Shown here: in pieces, positions 1-10,790 of the stretch
Layout: each line of letters begins with the position of its first letter
Numbering within the stretch: the first letter of the stretch is position 1
Assembly (NCBI GenBank): GCA_947650285.1
Contig: CANTFL010001049.1
Span: forward strand, 1-64,000
Direction: 5' to 3'
Source of the DNA: Hyaloperonospora brassicae
Lineage: Eukaryota; Oomycota; Peronosporomycetes; Peronosporales; Peronosporaceae
DNA: 64,000 nt
Made by a program: the position numbers and the translations under genes
Notes under the pieces: generated by a model
The model's input: only the letters and a program-made list of their open reading frames with translations
What the model was told of the DNA's origin: nothing
Database searches by the model: none

Positions 1-112
1 ACCCTTCAATATCACCACTTTGGTGATATTGTTTAAAGAATATCCATCTTCATAATATTTATTGCCACTTTCCTTAAAGTGCCAATTCCATGTAACGGGC
101 TGCCCCGTTACA
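1..112 (-). mobile_element. End of an LTR-like sequence with three consecutive hairpins
   Basis: Three inverted repeats follow one another. Stem 1 pairs 7-16 with 22-31 (10 bp, 5-nt loop, perfect). Stem 2 pairs 62-71 with 76-85 (9 of 10 pairs, CCTT loop). Stem 3 pairs TGTAACGGG at 91-99 with its exact complement at 104-112. Read on the minus strand the block begins TGTAACGGG, which resembles the TG start of an LTR. I recall similar hairpin-rich termini in oomycete Copia LTRs, but that is memory and not a search result. The element would run leftward out of the window, so its body is not visible. The hairpins are direct observation; the LTR assignment is inference. Confidence 0.45.
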
Positions 113-1300
113 GATGATATTTATGATTTTATTGTAGTTGATAAATTTTGCAAATATATGTGATTAAATCAATAGGACAAATTAAGTTTGAATACATTTC
201 CAGGGGTGTTAACTTTGGCGGAATTTCTCGAAATATGCCACATATTGTGGCCTGGACTCGGCATTTGTATGACGAGCAAACAAACGCAAAAATTTTCGAC
301 AAAATGTGTCGGAATGCTATCAAAATGAGATCACCCCACCGCTATCAGTCTGTTTCGCTAAAATGCAAAATGATAGATCATTAATTGGCTATGATTACAT
401 GGTATACCATCGCATACTGAGGGCAAACAAGTTTTCGTTTGTCGTAGTTGTAATCATGTTCATCCATACCAGAGTAATAGCCCGGAATTAGATCCTGTCT
501 GTAATTCACATCATCACTTGCCTGGCCCTGCCGAACCCATCATCGGCTTCGGCCGCATCTCATCCTTTAAGTTATGCCTGATTTTGTCGCCTTGCGCCAA
601 TGCAGATCGCAGGTGACACATTTAATGATCGATTGGGGTGCATGCTCCTAAGAACAGAGGTCGGTCCCTTCTCCCACTCCCAATATTGGAATAAACACAA
701 TTATTTTCAATGTGTCCTCCTTATGCCTGCCAACTTGCTCACACTGGGAGACTTCAATCCAATTCATCCGTTCCGACGGATCCCCGATATAGCTAGAACT
801 TTTTCCATCACTTTCATAGGCTCTACAGACTTTTAATCCAAGTGGAGATCACCGGTCTTGTTAGGACCGTCGATGACTGCGGCAGATGCAACTCGGTCAG
901 CCGCACCACCAACACGCTTCGTTCGGCTCATAGCTTGCTGTACGTAAGTTGTGATGTTTGCACTTGTGTAGAGGGTGTAGGAACGAAAGAAAAATAGCGT
1001 TAGGTTTGACAGCAGTCGTTCATCAGCCCTACAATGCGCTTTTCACCAGCACTGTAACCTGACCAGGTCAAGCTGCACATGGCGTACTTCAGTCCGCCCA
1101 TTGTCACGTACCGGTCCCACATCGCGCATGTATCTCCTCGTCTCATATGGTGACCGAATTTCCTCGTCCCACCTGTCTAGTCCTCACGTATAAGCCAATC
1201 GGGCGAGGTTGGGACAGATCTGCAACAGCTCTTGCACTTGACCTACAAAGACTCGAAGACCTGTCAGACACAATATCTTTGACAATACCAAAATGTTTCC
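113..1300. other. Intergenic, no recognisable gene
   Basis: AT-rich to about position 500, then closer to balanced composition. Only short unsupported open frames occur. From about 840 onward the sequence may hold an unrecognisable front part of the decayed TilS copy that becomes clear after 1310, but I could not align it with the intact gene. Confidence 0.4.
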
Positions 1301-1309
1301 CATGGGGCG

Positions 1310-2045
1310 TAGCAGTACACTCAATGCGATGAGCTGAGCTAATAGATGTGCGAAGATGAACCAGCATCGATAAATCGGTCGGACAGAGCAACGTCGTGGT
1401 GTGGGTAGACTGCGTACTGTCATAGGACCAGCCTTTGTTCGTGCTAACGAAAGCACGTGAGTGTTCCGCTAGATCTGTCACCCATAATTAACAGTATGGT
1501 GCGCGACAAACAACCGTACAAGCTCATCTAGTTGTTCGAGCGTCTGACAGCTCGGTATGGTCAATAGATGAGAGCAACAACGAGAACAAACACGCTGGGA
1601 TGGGGTCGTGTATCATGCTCAAACGAGCAAAAAACAAAAATAGGCTGCTCTTGGCAAGTGCAAACTGATTGCCACCTGCTACGATCGCTTGTTTCGCGCT
1701 CGACGCGTACATTGCTTTTCTTTGCCTTCACTCAGCAAACGCATCATACGCGTTTGGCCTGTGATAGACGGAGCTACAGGGCAAAGACTTTGCGAATGCT
1801 TTTCGACCGCTAGCTAGTTACAGTCTGAAAAGGCCTGAGGGTGACGATGGTGTTTCGTACGTGTTTCGGAATGCACACTGGTTGGTTATAGATTTGCGTT
1901 TGTCCGCTACAAACCCGTGTAATTGCCATCGCGCACGACATGATCATCGTGTTTTCCATCGGAGCTCATGACGTTGTTTGCATCGGTGACATCTTCCGTC
2001 TATGTGCACGCCAGGTTGACCTGTACTCGATCAAGTGTACTTATA
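1310..2045 (+). pseudogene. Decayed TilS (tRNA(Ile)-lysidine synthetase) copy 1, 3' half
   Basis: Nucleotide stretches match the intact gene at 20510-22522 in order. The segment around 1381-1420 (GGACAGAGCAACGTCGTGG onward) matches the intact gene near 21870-21905. AGTATGGTGCGCGACAAAC at about 1493 matches 21979. The segment around 1965-2010 (GACGTTGTTTGCATCGGTGA) matches 22462-22482 near the stop codon. No frame stays open across these matches, so the copy is broken by indels and stops. The N-terminal DUF924 part is not recognisable here. It shares changes with the second decayed copy at 57240-58770 (for example CAGCCTTTGTTCGTGC against CAGCCTTTGCTCGTGC) that the intact gene lacks, so the two decayed copies are closer to each other. 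Its 3' end faces the S33 peptidase gene about 530 bp away, the same spacing as in the second copy. Confidence 0.65.
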
Positions 2046-2577
2046 TACTGGTATTGCTGCCAGCTTGACTGAGACGGCTGTCTTCCGAGTTCGCTAGACT
2101 TGTCGAGAGTCAAAATGGCAAATGGTGCTATCATGTGATGACGAGATTGCTTTCATCTGTTTACGATCGCGAAGCAGACAATCGTCAAGCAAGTCTTGCC
2201 GTCTGGCTTAGCCTGCGTATCTGGATTACTACAGCGTGGCACAGTATGTATCATGATGCTGGGTATCAATGCATGACAGGCATCATCAAATGTCTGGCCA
2301 ACGTGTCTACTACTTTCTTTCAGGTGACATCATCTGCACAAGATGAGATCTGCTGGTTCTACTATGCGACCGTCTTACGTTGTTGATACGGAAAACGGTG
2401 GCATGATTAATGTCGACCCATAGTCATATAACACCACGCAACTACGCAATGTTCGATTGCTAACTCCAGCACGCTCACTTTCTTTATTGACCGTCTCGTA
2501 CGACGACTGATGATCTACAAAGTTGTTCGGAGACCGTGGTTGACAGCTAACTATCAATGGAGAGAGCTGTCGGAACG

Positions 2578-4427
2578 CTACGCAGAGAGGGAGGTCCTGG
2601 CTCTCGTCGTACCACCATCGTACGCATCCTCGGTTAGACCCAAAAAGTATGTCCGCTGTCCCATCGGTATCGTCAGATTCAATGCCGGCATCTCTTTCAG
2701 GCACGACTTGTCAAGTCTGTCGAGGTTTCCGCCATTCTTGACGTATGACCCCAGCAGCTTCATTCCGCATGTTTCAGTGAACTCGCCTCCTCCAGCAAGC
2801 TCGGTGGACATGACGGTGCCATGAGTAGCATACTTGAAAGTCACTAGTTCTTTGTTGGAACCGACCATCCCTTTGAACAGGGCCTTCGCGTACTTGTGAG
2901 GCGTCTGAGCATCCATTTTGCTACTCAGTATCAAAACGCTTGCGTGGCTTGGAATGACTGACGTCTTGTTCCAGTATCGGTCGCGCTTGTAGATGATCGC
3001 ACTTGATCCGTTGTTGCCCAAATGAAGTTTGTCGCACGCCGGTGACTTCTCCTTGGAATAAGCGCAGTAATACTGATTCGCCTCGACCAATCCCGTCTCG
3101 TGCATCTTTTCATACTCACCTGGGTACATTGTCGAGTCTGCCAGTCGTTTTTTCAGCACTCCGAATGACGGCGCAGGCGTCTCCCACATTTCAGAGAAGA
3201 CGATCAGATGGTACAGAAGCAGAGATCTGTACGCCACGTCCTGGTTTTCTCTTTCAATGTACAACTTGAAGCTCGTAAAGAACCGCGTCAACACAGTGAG
3301 GTCTCCTTTCTCACAGTGACTCAGCCTGTAGACAACCACCGGAATGAATGCCCGCAACGCCGGATCAGGTAGCATCCATCCCAGAACACTACGGAGCGAT
3401 AAGGACGGTGAGTCACGAGGGTTGAGGCCTTCCTTCTTTACCAGCTGAGCGCACGCCGAGTGGGGTTCCTTGTCAAATTTCTCGATGAGATGCCGTAGGG
3501 AAGCAGGCAAACTCCTGGGCCTGAAGTGGCGACTGCAGCCTTCGTCGTCGATGCACACATCAAGGAAAGCGTCGCCCATCTCCCCAGAGTTGACTTCCAT
3601 TTTCGAAACGTACTGAAACTTGTCCTCCGCCGCTGCAGAGGTCGTGGCAACGCCGTCCAGCACATAGCCGATCACCGTCGGTGTTTTCAGGTGCATGAGC
3701 CGTTCTGCCAGTGTCGTGCCGTAACTCAAACCATACACAATAGTGTCTTCGCCGTTCGTATACTTGGCGATGAACGTCGCAATGTCCGTGGCAGAACTCG
3801 TTATGGAAAACGAAGCCAGGTCGCCGTATTTGTATTTGAGATCCTGCGCGCACGCAGTGACTTCGGACAGCTCAATTTCGCTCCCGAAAGGAGAGCCAGT
3901 AGTCGTGGCCTGAGCTGACACACAGTCGAGACGTGTGCTGCGGCCCGTGCCACGGTGATCCATCGTGTAAATGTTGAATTTCCCTTCGAGCTGATAGTTC
4001 AGATAGCTCATGGTCGATTCCACTACATCAAAGAGATCACACGATATACTAGACGTCAGATGATGAGAAGAAGCAAAGTCTAGTAAGTGCAACGCAACGT
4101 ACATGAGCTCGACGAGATCCCAGGACCGCCTTGCAAAAGCCACACGTTGTGTGCTGTAGCAGGGTCTTCAGACGCTGCGGGGAGCCTCTTGACAAAGATG
4201 TCGACAGTCGGGTCCACCGACGCTGGAGCCACACAGATACCAGGGTAGCACAACGGCGCTTTGTACACCGCACACTCCGCGATCATACCAGTCGAGTTCC
4301 CCTCGTCGGAAAACGTGACGTCAGAACACTTGTACCAGCCGTTGAGATTCGATTTCTTGGCAGTCGCGACAGCGCCGAGGAACGACAGACAGACCGCAGA
4401 CAGTGTGGCAACACGATGAACCCGCAT
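2578..4427 (-). CDS. Secreted S33-family serine peptidase (alpha/beta hydrolase), copy 1, two exons
   Basis: Exon 1 is 4427-4103, the intron is 4102-4023 (80 bp) and exon 2 is 4022-2578, giving 589 residues. The start is chosen at 4427 because the protein then opens with a good signal peptide (MRVHRVATLSAVCLSFLGAV). The two open frames differ, but a GTACGT donor, a CTGAC branch-like site and a TAG acceptor join them in phase 1 to read GGPGISSSSLESTMSYLNY, which restores the family's GGPG region (about residues 100-103). A nucleophile elbow GLSYG places the catalytic Ser near 208. The Asp is likely about 479 (SSKMDAQTP) and the His about 509 (YATHGTVMS), in a TAP-like C-terminal domain. S33 members release N-terminal residues or peptides. 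This one is predicted to be extracellular; the substrate is unknown. A close paralogue lies at 59302-61137. No frameshift or premature stop was seen. Confidence 0.9.
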
Positions 4428-4898
4428 CTCAGCAGCGTGGCGGGTACCGGTGAAAATGGCAAATGCCTGCAACTACGAGACGTGCAGTCGGCACAGAAAG
4501 CAGGATGGCGAACGGGTTGATTTTCGCGATTCCCAGCTGGCTACGCACGACATCGGATGCCTGCATACTGCGGGAAGCGATTGTAAGCACGTGTCCAATT
4601 GTGACGATCGTCTGTGCCTGGGCGGCATGTCGCGTGGTCTCGACGGTATCTCGTGATCGGTCATTTGGTCGGAGCCTTTTCAAACCGTTTTCTCTACGAC
4701 TTCAGCGAGCTCCCGATGACGTTTTGCTCTTTCGGCTGAGCGCCTCGATTGCTAGGACGCGTCTTCGCACTTGTAAAAGAAGCCCTGGGCGAGTCTTGTC
4801 GGCCACGTACTTTCGTCCGCGAGATGCTGCCGGAGCCCGCTCAGAGATCGTGAGAACTGCACAGCCTTTCTCCTCCATCAACGGGTTCACCTGGTGTC

Positions 4899-5090
4899 GG
4901 CAGGTCGTGGAGAACGAAGCGACATGTCGTGGAGAACGTAGCGACATGTCGTGGAGAACGTAGCGACATGTCGTGGAGAACGTAGCGACATGTCGTGGAG
5001 AACGTAGCGACATGTCGTGGAGAAGGTAGGACATGTCGTGGAGAAGGTAGCGACATGTCGTGGAGAAGGTAGCGACATGTCGTGGAGAAC
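4899..5090. repeat. 22-bp minisatellite, about nine units
   Basis: A 22-bp unit (GACATGTCGTGGAGAACGTA plus GC) starts at 4921, 4943, 4965, 4987, 5009, 5030, 5052 and 5074, with a degenerate unit before 4921. One unit is 21 bp long. The last units carry AAGGTAG in place of AACGTAG. Each unit contains the palindrome GACATGTC. The array lies about 470 bp upstream of the S33 copy 1 start codon and is absent from the corresponding position of copy 2. The unit lacks stops in several frames, so overlapping open frames here are an artefact of repetition. Confidence 0.95.
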
Positions 5091-6105
5091 TTGGTGCAAG
5101 ACGTCCGTGTACGCCCTGCAAAGACGACGCAGTGACTTTTATGTGTGCAGCACATGGATCTGCGGCAGAACGCGATCAGTAGCTGAACGCCATCGACTAC
5201 GCGTGAGATTTGCGAGCTATGGTGCTGGTCATGGAGGCACGGCACACTGAATGGACGGCGTGATCACGGATGACTCGCTACACTCGACGCCGACTCAGGA
5301 CTGTCGTGCAACTTCGACGCCTTCGTCACGGCGGAGGATCCTAGACGTATGGGCCACTCACGACATTGTTTCGGCGCCGTGCGTTCACGGCACTGCTCCA
5401 AACGGTTCAGCAATGTTCATGGTCATTGTCTCGGTAGCTATCAGCAAGTGTTCTTGTGCGGCCGTAGACCTGTGCCTTGCGATGTTTTGTCAGCAGCTGA
5501 CGTAGCCGCGTGGCGCGTAAGATGTGGCGGCTACTGTCAGTGTAGAAACCGTACTCATGAGTCTCGCACGAGGGCATCTCGAAGTTGTTGTTGCAGGGGT
5601 CAAGGCAGCTTCTGCGTGAAAAACAGGAATGCTATTCCCCATAGCAGAGCAAGTGCGATGCTGTTGGCTGTAGCTCGTTTCAAATGACAGGAGTAGTTTT
5701 ACAAAGAGTGCTTTGAGTCTACGAGGGGTAGAGATGAGGCCGACGCTTCGGCTTGGGATCCACTACTGCGACGGAACTGGTCATGCGAAGATGGTATGTT
5801 GCGCATCGGTCCAGGGCAGGTGATCGTCTTTCTCGAGGGATGCAGTGGCAATCTTCTGTTGTCCAGTGCGAATGCACTAACGCCAAGACGTGACAAATGA
5901 TATCAGCTAAGCGCGAGTGAAAGAGCGCACCAACGCGAGTGAATCAATCATGGTACAAGTCTGTCATTTACGCAGAACTGTCATTGCGGCACATTGGTGG
6001 CAAGCACAAGTAGGGCTGAGTCATTTACGGACTCGTTCATATTCGAAGTCTATATGTCGTGCCCTACTTGCGGTGAACGTTTTGCTGCATACCTGAGCTT
6101 TCATG
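5091..6105. other. Intergenic, no gene recognised
   Basis: The composition is fairly GC-balanced and several short open frames exist, but none shows a recognisable domain. It probably holds the former 5' flank of the decayed acyl-CoA oxidase that starts near 6112. Confidence 0.35.
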
Positions 6106-6111
6106 ACGCCC

Positions 6112-8068
6112 GTAGAGCTCAAGGAGCTGGGCCCCCTTTTGCTAACGCGCCAATGGCAACATCAACTGCAGTTCTCCGCGAGAATACTACGGGGCTGGAA
6201 GGCAGCCCGAGTTTGACGCCGAGAACTTGTGAAGATGATCGAGCTACATCCAGTGCTTTCCGATCGCGACAGGGTGTACCGCCACCAACTGAGCGGTGCC
6301 GCTTTGGCTTGAGGAAGACGGTCTGCACACGGTCGAGTCGCTCCAAGAGGGCGATCTACGGATAAGGACGAGACGGCCTTACTGAACGCAGAGATAACAC
6401 AAGTGCCATTGAACTTGCACCGGAACATGTCCACACCTACGATTGGTGAGGATGCACACAACGAATAACGGGCAAAGTGGCTGGTAGTGGCGAAAGCCTA
6501 CCAGATCCTTGGTACGTATGCGCAGACGAGATCGCGTATGGATCGAATGTGCAAGGGGTTGAGACTGTTGCTACGCCTGACGGAAACACGCGAGAGTTTG
6601 TCATTCCCTCACCGCCATTTACAAGTCGCAAGTGGCGGCTAGGCGGAGTGGGAAAGATGGCACCGCATGCGATGGTGACCGCTCGACTCTTGTTAGCCAA
6701 ACAAGACGGAGGTATACCGTCGTTCATTGTGCCAATCTCTTCGTTAGCCGATCACGCAGGAATCCGACCACACAGTGATACCTGGTACAACGGTATGCGA
6801 CATTGGGCCGATCTGGGTTACAATGAGATGAACACTGGCAAATGCGTCTTCAGCGATGTTCGCGTTCCACGTGCAAACGTGATGATGCGGTATGCTCAGG
6901 TGCTTGCAGGCGGCCCCTTAGTATAGTCCCAAAGCGACGAACTTGTGTGCCTCACCATGGTCCAAGTGAATGCAAGTTTGATTCGGAAACTGGGAGTGCG
7001 TCTAGCTGCAGCGTCGACATTACGCAACTCGCTTCAGTGCTGCTTGCGATCAAGGATATGGACTTAGTCACAAACGCAAAGTACAGGTGCCGGTCAGAAC
7101 CACTATCAGGCGTTCTTTCCGCAGATTGCAGTTATCTGCGCTTCTCACTTTGCTGGCTCAGCACAGTGATGGCGATGCATGATTCCCGGCTAGAAAGCAT
7201 CAACAGTGGAGACGTCGGCTTTGGTGCGAAGCTTGCTGAGCTCCATAGCGTATCCGATGAACTGAAAAGTGGATCCCTGCTAAAGTCAAAGAAGGGGTCG
7301 AACAATGTCGTCGACTCTGCGGCGGACACGGCCTGTACATGTTCCAATGATGTCGGGCATTGATTTGCTGAGATTGCAGACGCCAGCACGTTCGAAGGAG
7401 TATCGGACGTGGTTGTCGAGAAACCTGCGCGATATCTTCTCAAGGTGCTTGCTTCGTCGATGCGGTTGACCAATTCACCCAGCTCGTGGGAATCGTGAAG
7501 TCATGCGCCGGTCGTAAGCCGCGCTGCAAAGCTGAGGTTCCCGCGCACTTTGGCAGCTTTGGCCGTTGGGTGGATGCATTGCGAGCACGCGCGACCCGTT
7601 CTATGCGAGCGCACATGGCATCGATCAAGGCCACTGGCAACGGCAGCAACACCAGTATGATCCGCTTGACGCACGTGCCCATGGCGCATACAGACCTGCT
7701 AGTACTAAGATCTTCCGCACGTGGGGTCGAGAATCTACCCGGTCATAACGGAGATACAGTGTAATGCAGACTTGTGTTCGCTCTTGGGCGCGTGGCTCGT
7801 CACTTAGTTGCTCGGCGATTTCTGACAAGCGAATAACTCTGTTCACAGTGGGCTGAGCTAGAAAGCGAGCAGGTTGTTCATCTGTTGCCAAGCATTTGCA
7901 AGGGCTGCAGGATGCCCACCGACGCTTATGACTTCAGTGGTTTCGAGCTGAGCTCAGCCATAGATGGCGCAATGGCAGAACGCGTCGACTGTAAAACCAC
8001 TGAACCAGACTGATGTTGCTGCCGGCTATGGGAAGTACCTGAATCGTCTCGTCGAGTCCATGCAGTAA
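6112..8068 (+). pseudogene. Decayed acyl-CoA oxidase copy
   Basis: The whole length of the intact gene at 8384-10360 can be followed here on the opposite strand. GTAGAGCTCAAGGAGCTGGG at 6112 matches the N-terminal MELKDLAPRL region, with ATG changed to GTA. 6520-6760 encodes GSNVQGVETVATPDG, TSRKWRLGGVGK and HAMVTARLLL, matching residues about 148-210. 7200-7260 encodes a match to the FGAKLAELH segment. 8015-8068 encodes GYGKYLNRLVESMQ and a stop, matching the C-terminal DYEKYLKPLIQSSL. Reading frames shift repeatedly and stops intervene, for example just after 6920, so it cannot make the enzyme. It lies tail to tail with the functional gene, about 315 bp from it, which indicates an inverted local duplication followed by decay. 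Confidence 0.85.
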
Positions 8069-8383
8069 GTTCGGTCAGCTCACAACCAAAGTTCAAGCAG
8101 ATTACCGCAAAAAAGGAGCAGATTTACATGCTACCGTCCGCACACAATACAGGTTGAGGTGTGCGTGTTACGATGAGTACAATATCATATGTGTTGTTGG
8201 CGTTGTCGAATGGTTGTCAGAGATTGCAAGTATACGCACAGATGGGATCGATGCTGATGCTTCGACGCAAAGTTGCAAGTAAGCCACTTTGTCGGCCAGC
8301 GATGGCAACTAGTGATAACAACAAACTGTCTACTTAGCACACTCGAGTTCCATTTTCACGCAAGCTTTTTCGTTTCGCGACAC

Positions 8384-10360
8384 CTACAAACTGGATTGTA
8401 TAAGCGGCTTCAAGTACTTCTCGTAGTCCTTAGGAACTTGTGTCTTATTCAGCGGCTCGTCAGCAGCTCGTTTCACCAAAGCACGATAGATGTCACCGTC
8501 GTAGCGCCCGATGGCGGAGTTCAGCTCGAAATCACTGAAGTCCCAGGCATCGGTCAGCAACACGCAGTTTTTGCGGATGACAGGGAGAAGGTGAACAATC
8601 TGCTCACGGACGAGGTCCGCCTGGTGTGTGGACAGATAGTCATGCTGTCGGAAGTCTCCTAGCGATTGAGCGATAAGCCACGCTCCAAAGAGCGAGCACA
8701 AATGCGCGACCGACTGCTGCTCACGACCTGAAGGCACGCTTCGAACCCCTTGAACAAACGCTTCTAGCAGTATCAACTCGGCGTGGGAGGTGGATGCACG
8801 AGTCATGAGCACCATGCACGCGTTGCCGTCATTGTTTGCAGCGTTCATGTGACCAGCGAGCTCCAGGACAACGCGGGCAGCTCGCACTTGAAAGACTTCG
8901 AGAAGCAAATCCAGATTCCCAAAATCTTGACGAGTCTCAGCATTGCAACGCAGCTTGCTGTCGCTATAGCGCGCCACCTGACTCAAAAACTTAGTGGACT
9001 TCTCGTTTGATGGAAGGGATGCCAGCGTTTTTAGCAAGTAGCGTCCATGCTGTTGCGTTAGCACGTCAGAAGTACCTTCGTACGTGATAGCGCCAACAAC
9101 CTCGGCAAAGATGTGCGGCAGGTTGCTGGCTTGGGTGAAGCCGTGACCACCACACAGACGGCGGCACGTCTCAATGCCATCGCTTACGTGTTCGGCAAGC
9201 CAGGCCTTGAGGCCAGACGATACAGCATGCAGCTCAGCCAGCTTGGCGCCAAAACGTTGCTTGCCCTCTTTTATCACATCGAAAGCCGAATCGTGCAGCT
9301 CTATAAGAGAGCTTCCTGCAAAATGAGCAGCATACGAAATTGCAAGCCGCGGGAAAAGTTTGTGCTGCTGGTTCTGGTAGTCCAGCACCTGGAACTCACC
9401 CTTGAGGTCCGGTGTCCGTCCTTGAATCCTCGCAGCACTGAAGCGAGTACAAATGGTCGCGGCCGCTCCCATATGCATGGCAAGAGTCTTGATCAGGTAA
9501 GCTCGAATGTGCACCATCGTTAGGTACACCAACTTGTCGCTCTGAGGCTTGACAAACGTGCCATCAGGCAGTACCTTGGCATGGCGCATCAACATGTTTT
9601 TACGAGGAATGCGGATCCTGTGAAACGCACAGTATCCATTGTCAACGGCGTTGAAGCCAACTTTGGGGCCAATGTCACCCACTTCGATCCCAGGTAGCGG
9701 CATATGGTCGTGCGTGGACCGAAGCTGCACTATAAACGCTTGCACGCCCACATCCTGTCCATCCAAGGTCAGTCTCGCATGCACGATCGCATGAGTCGCT
9801 GTCTTGCCCAGCCCACCCGGCCACCACTTGCGACTTGTGAGCGTCGGCGAGTCCACGATGAACTCTTGTGTGGCCTTATCAAACGTCGCGACAGTCTCAA
9901 TACCTTGCACGTTTGACCCATGGCCGAGCTCTGTCTGCGCGTACGCCCCCAGGATCTTGAACTGCTTGGCCAGCGGCAGCCACTTGGCTCGCTGCTCGTC
10001 GTCTCCTTGGTTCTCCAGCGTCGGGATAAACATGGCTCGATGCACGTCTATGCCCAGCGGTTCACCCATGGTCTTGTACAAGATCCACCGGTCGTGTGCA
10101 TCGGTGTAGCCGCCTTCTTCAAGTAGTTTGACATAGTGAAACGCCTTCTTCAGGCCAAACGCGTAGCGCTCCGTGTGGCTCCGGAACATCATATCGCGGT
10201 CCGAGAGGACGGGATGACGCGCAATCACCTGCACGAGCTGCTTCCGACGGTCGTTCGCTGCTTTCCCATCGCGCAGGACGTTCGTCAGTACGTCCGGGTC
10301 GATGTCCCCGTTCGCCCGCTCTTTCGAGAGCAGCCGCGGCGCCAGGTCCTTGAGCTCCAT
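8384..10360 (-). CDS. Acyl-CoA oxidase, peroxisomal type
   Basis: One uninterrupted 658-residue frame, close to the usual length of about 660 for this family. Acyl-CoA oxidases carry out the first, FAD-dependent step of peroxisomal beta-oxidation, making trans-2-enoyl-CoA and H2O2. Visible landmarks are YAQTELGHGSNVQGIET at residues 140-156 (acyl-CoA dehydrogenase/oxidase middle domain), KWWPGGLGKT at 178-187, RLCGGHGF at 401-408, and TYEGTSDV at 426-433, where E428 is the likely catalytic glutamate. The protein ends in SSL, a weak noncanonical form of the peroxisomal PTS1 tripeptide. The ATG at 10360 starts the N-terminal domain directly (MELKDLAPRL), and a decayed copy at 6112 aligns from the same point. 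The leader just upstream carries a CT-repeat tract on the coding strand (10397-10412). Confidence 0.95.
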   Translation of the reverse strand: MELKDLAPRLLSKERANGDIDPDVLTNVLRDGKAANDRRKQLVQVIARHPVLSDRDMMFRSHTERYAFGLKKAFHYVKLLEEGGYTDAHDRWILYKTMGEPLGIDVHRAMFIPTLENQGDDEQRAKWLPLAKQFKILGAYAQTELGHGSNVQGIETVATFDKATQEFIVDSPTLTSRKWWPGGLGKTATHAIVHARLTLDGQDVGVQAFIVQLRSTHDHMPLPGIEVGDIGPKVGFNAVDNGYCAFHRIRIPRKNMLMRHAKVLPDGTFVKPQSDKLVYLTMVHIRAYLIKTLAMHMGAAATICTRFSAARIQGRTPDLKGEFQVLDYQNQQHKLFPRLAISYAAHFAGSSLIELHDSAFDVIKEGKQRFGAKLAELHAVSSGLKAWLAEHVSDGIETCRRLCGGHGFTQASNLPHIFAEVVGAITYEGTSDVLTQQHGRYLLKTLASLPSNEKSTKFLSQVARYSDSKLRCNAETRQDFGNLDLLLEVFQVRAARVVLELAGHMNAANNDGNACMVLMTRASTSHAELILLEAFVQGVRSVPSGREQQSVAHLCSLFGAWLIAQSLGDFRQHDYLSTHQADLVREQIVHLLPVIRKNCVLLTDAWDFSDFELNSAIGRYDGDIYRALVKRAADEPLNKTQVPKDYEKYLKPLIQSSL

Positions 10361-10790
10361 TGTGAGGGTGCGGGCGATCGAGGAAGTGGTTGGTCAGAGA
10401 GAGAGAGAGAGAGTTTGTGCAGCTGCGACGGCTCAGGGTCGAGACTGACATTGATGGACACGAAAGACGTCTTCAGCACATAAATGAGTACGTAGGGGGA
10501 GAAAATGTAAAATGCAGCGAAGAGAACGCACGCCCAGAGGAGTCGATAGAAATGACGGATCAGACAGTCATCCGAAAGACGCCTGACCATCTTATGAACG
10601 GTATCAAATGCACCCATGATGTATGCTGTACGCACGAACGCACACATGCTTCATTCGTCGAATGCATATTTCCACAGGCACCGCTTCTTCATTTCCTCTC
10701 AGGTTGTATCGATCAACAACCTAATCTAGTTTTACCGTTGACAGGCACTCGCAAGATGGAAGAGGTGCGTTGACGCTACAAGCATAGCTC
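10361..10790. promoter_or_regulatory. 5' flank of acyl-CoA oxidase with a GA/CT microsatellite
   Basis: A GA run on the plus strand at about 10397-10412 (CT on the gene's strand) sits 35-50 bp upstream of the oxidase ATG. CT-rich leaders are common near transcription starts, but no motif here proves the start site. A minus-strand open frame at 10285-10647 contains one hydrophobic stretch (WACVLFAAFYIFSPYVLIYV) and overlaps the gene start out of frame. I do not call it a gene. Confidence 0.35.

Larger units (their letters stand above)
1310..4665 (+). repeat. Segmental duplication, copy 1 (decayed TilS plus S33 peptidase)
   Basis: Pairs with about 58000-61382 in direct orientation. The offset is 56724 at the S33 stop and 56710 at its start. 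Homology includes the S33 gene, about 530 bp between it and decayed TilS, and about 240 bp upstream of the S33 start, ending near GTCTCGACGGTATCTCGTGA in both copies. Confidence 0.85.

Noticed and set aside
2578..4472. S33 copy 1 as a frameshifted pseudogene
   Set aside because: A canonical intron with the same phase in both paralogues restores the family sequence, so no frameshift is needed.
4899..5090. CRISPR-like array
   Set aside because: The 22-bp units are directly adjacent with no spacers, in a eukaryotic context.
4702..5245. Several overlapping minus-strand repeat-rich ORFs
   Set aside because: The 22-bp unit cycles through all three frames without stops; the frames share the same permuted peptide and show no coding signature.
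10285..10647. Small membrane protein upstream of acyl-CoA oxidase
   Set aside because: The frame runs out of phase into the oxidase coding start and ends in a repeat-derived tail; a single hydrophobic stretch is weak evidence.
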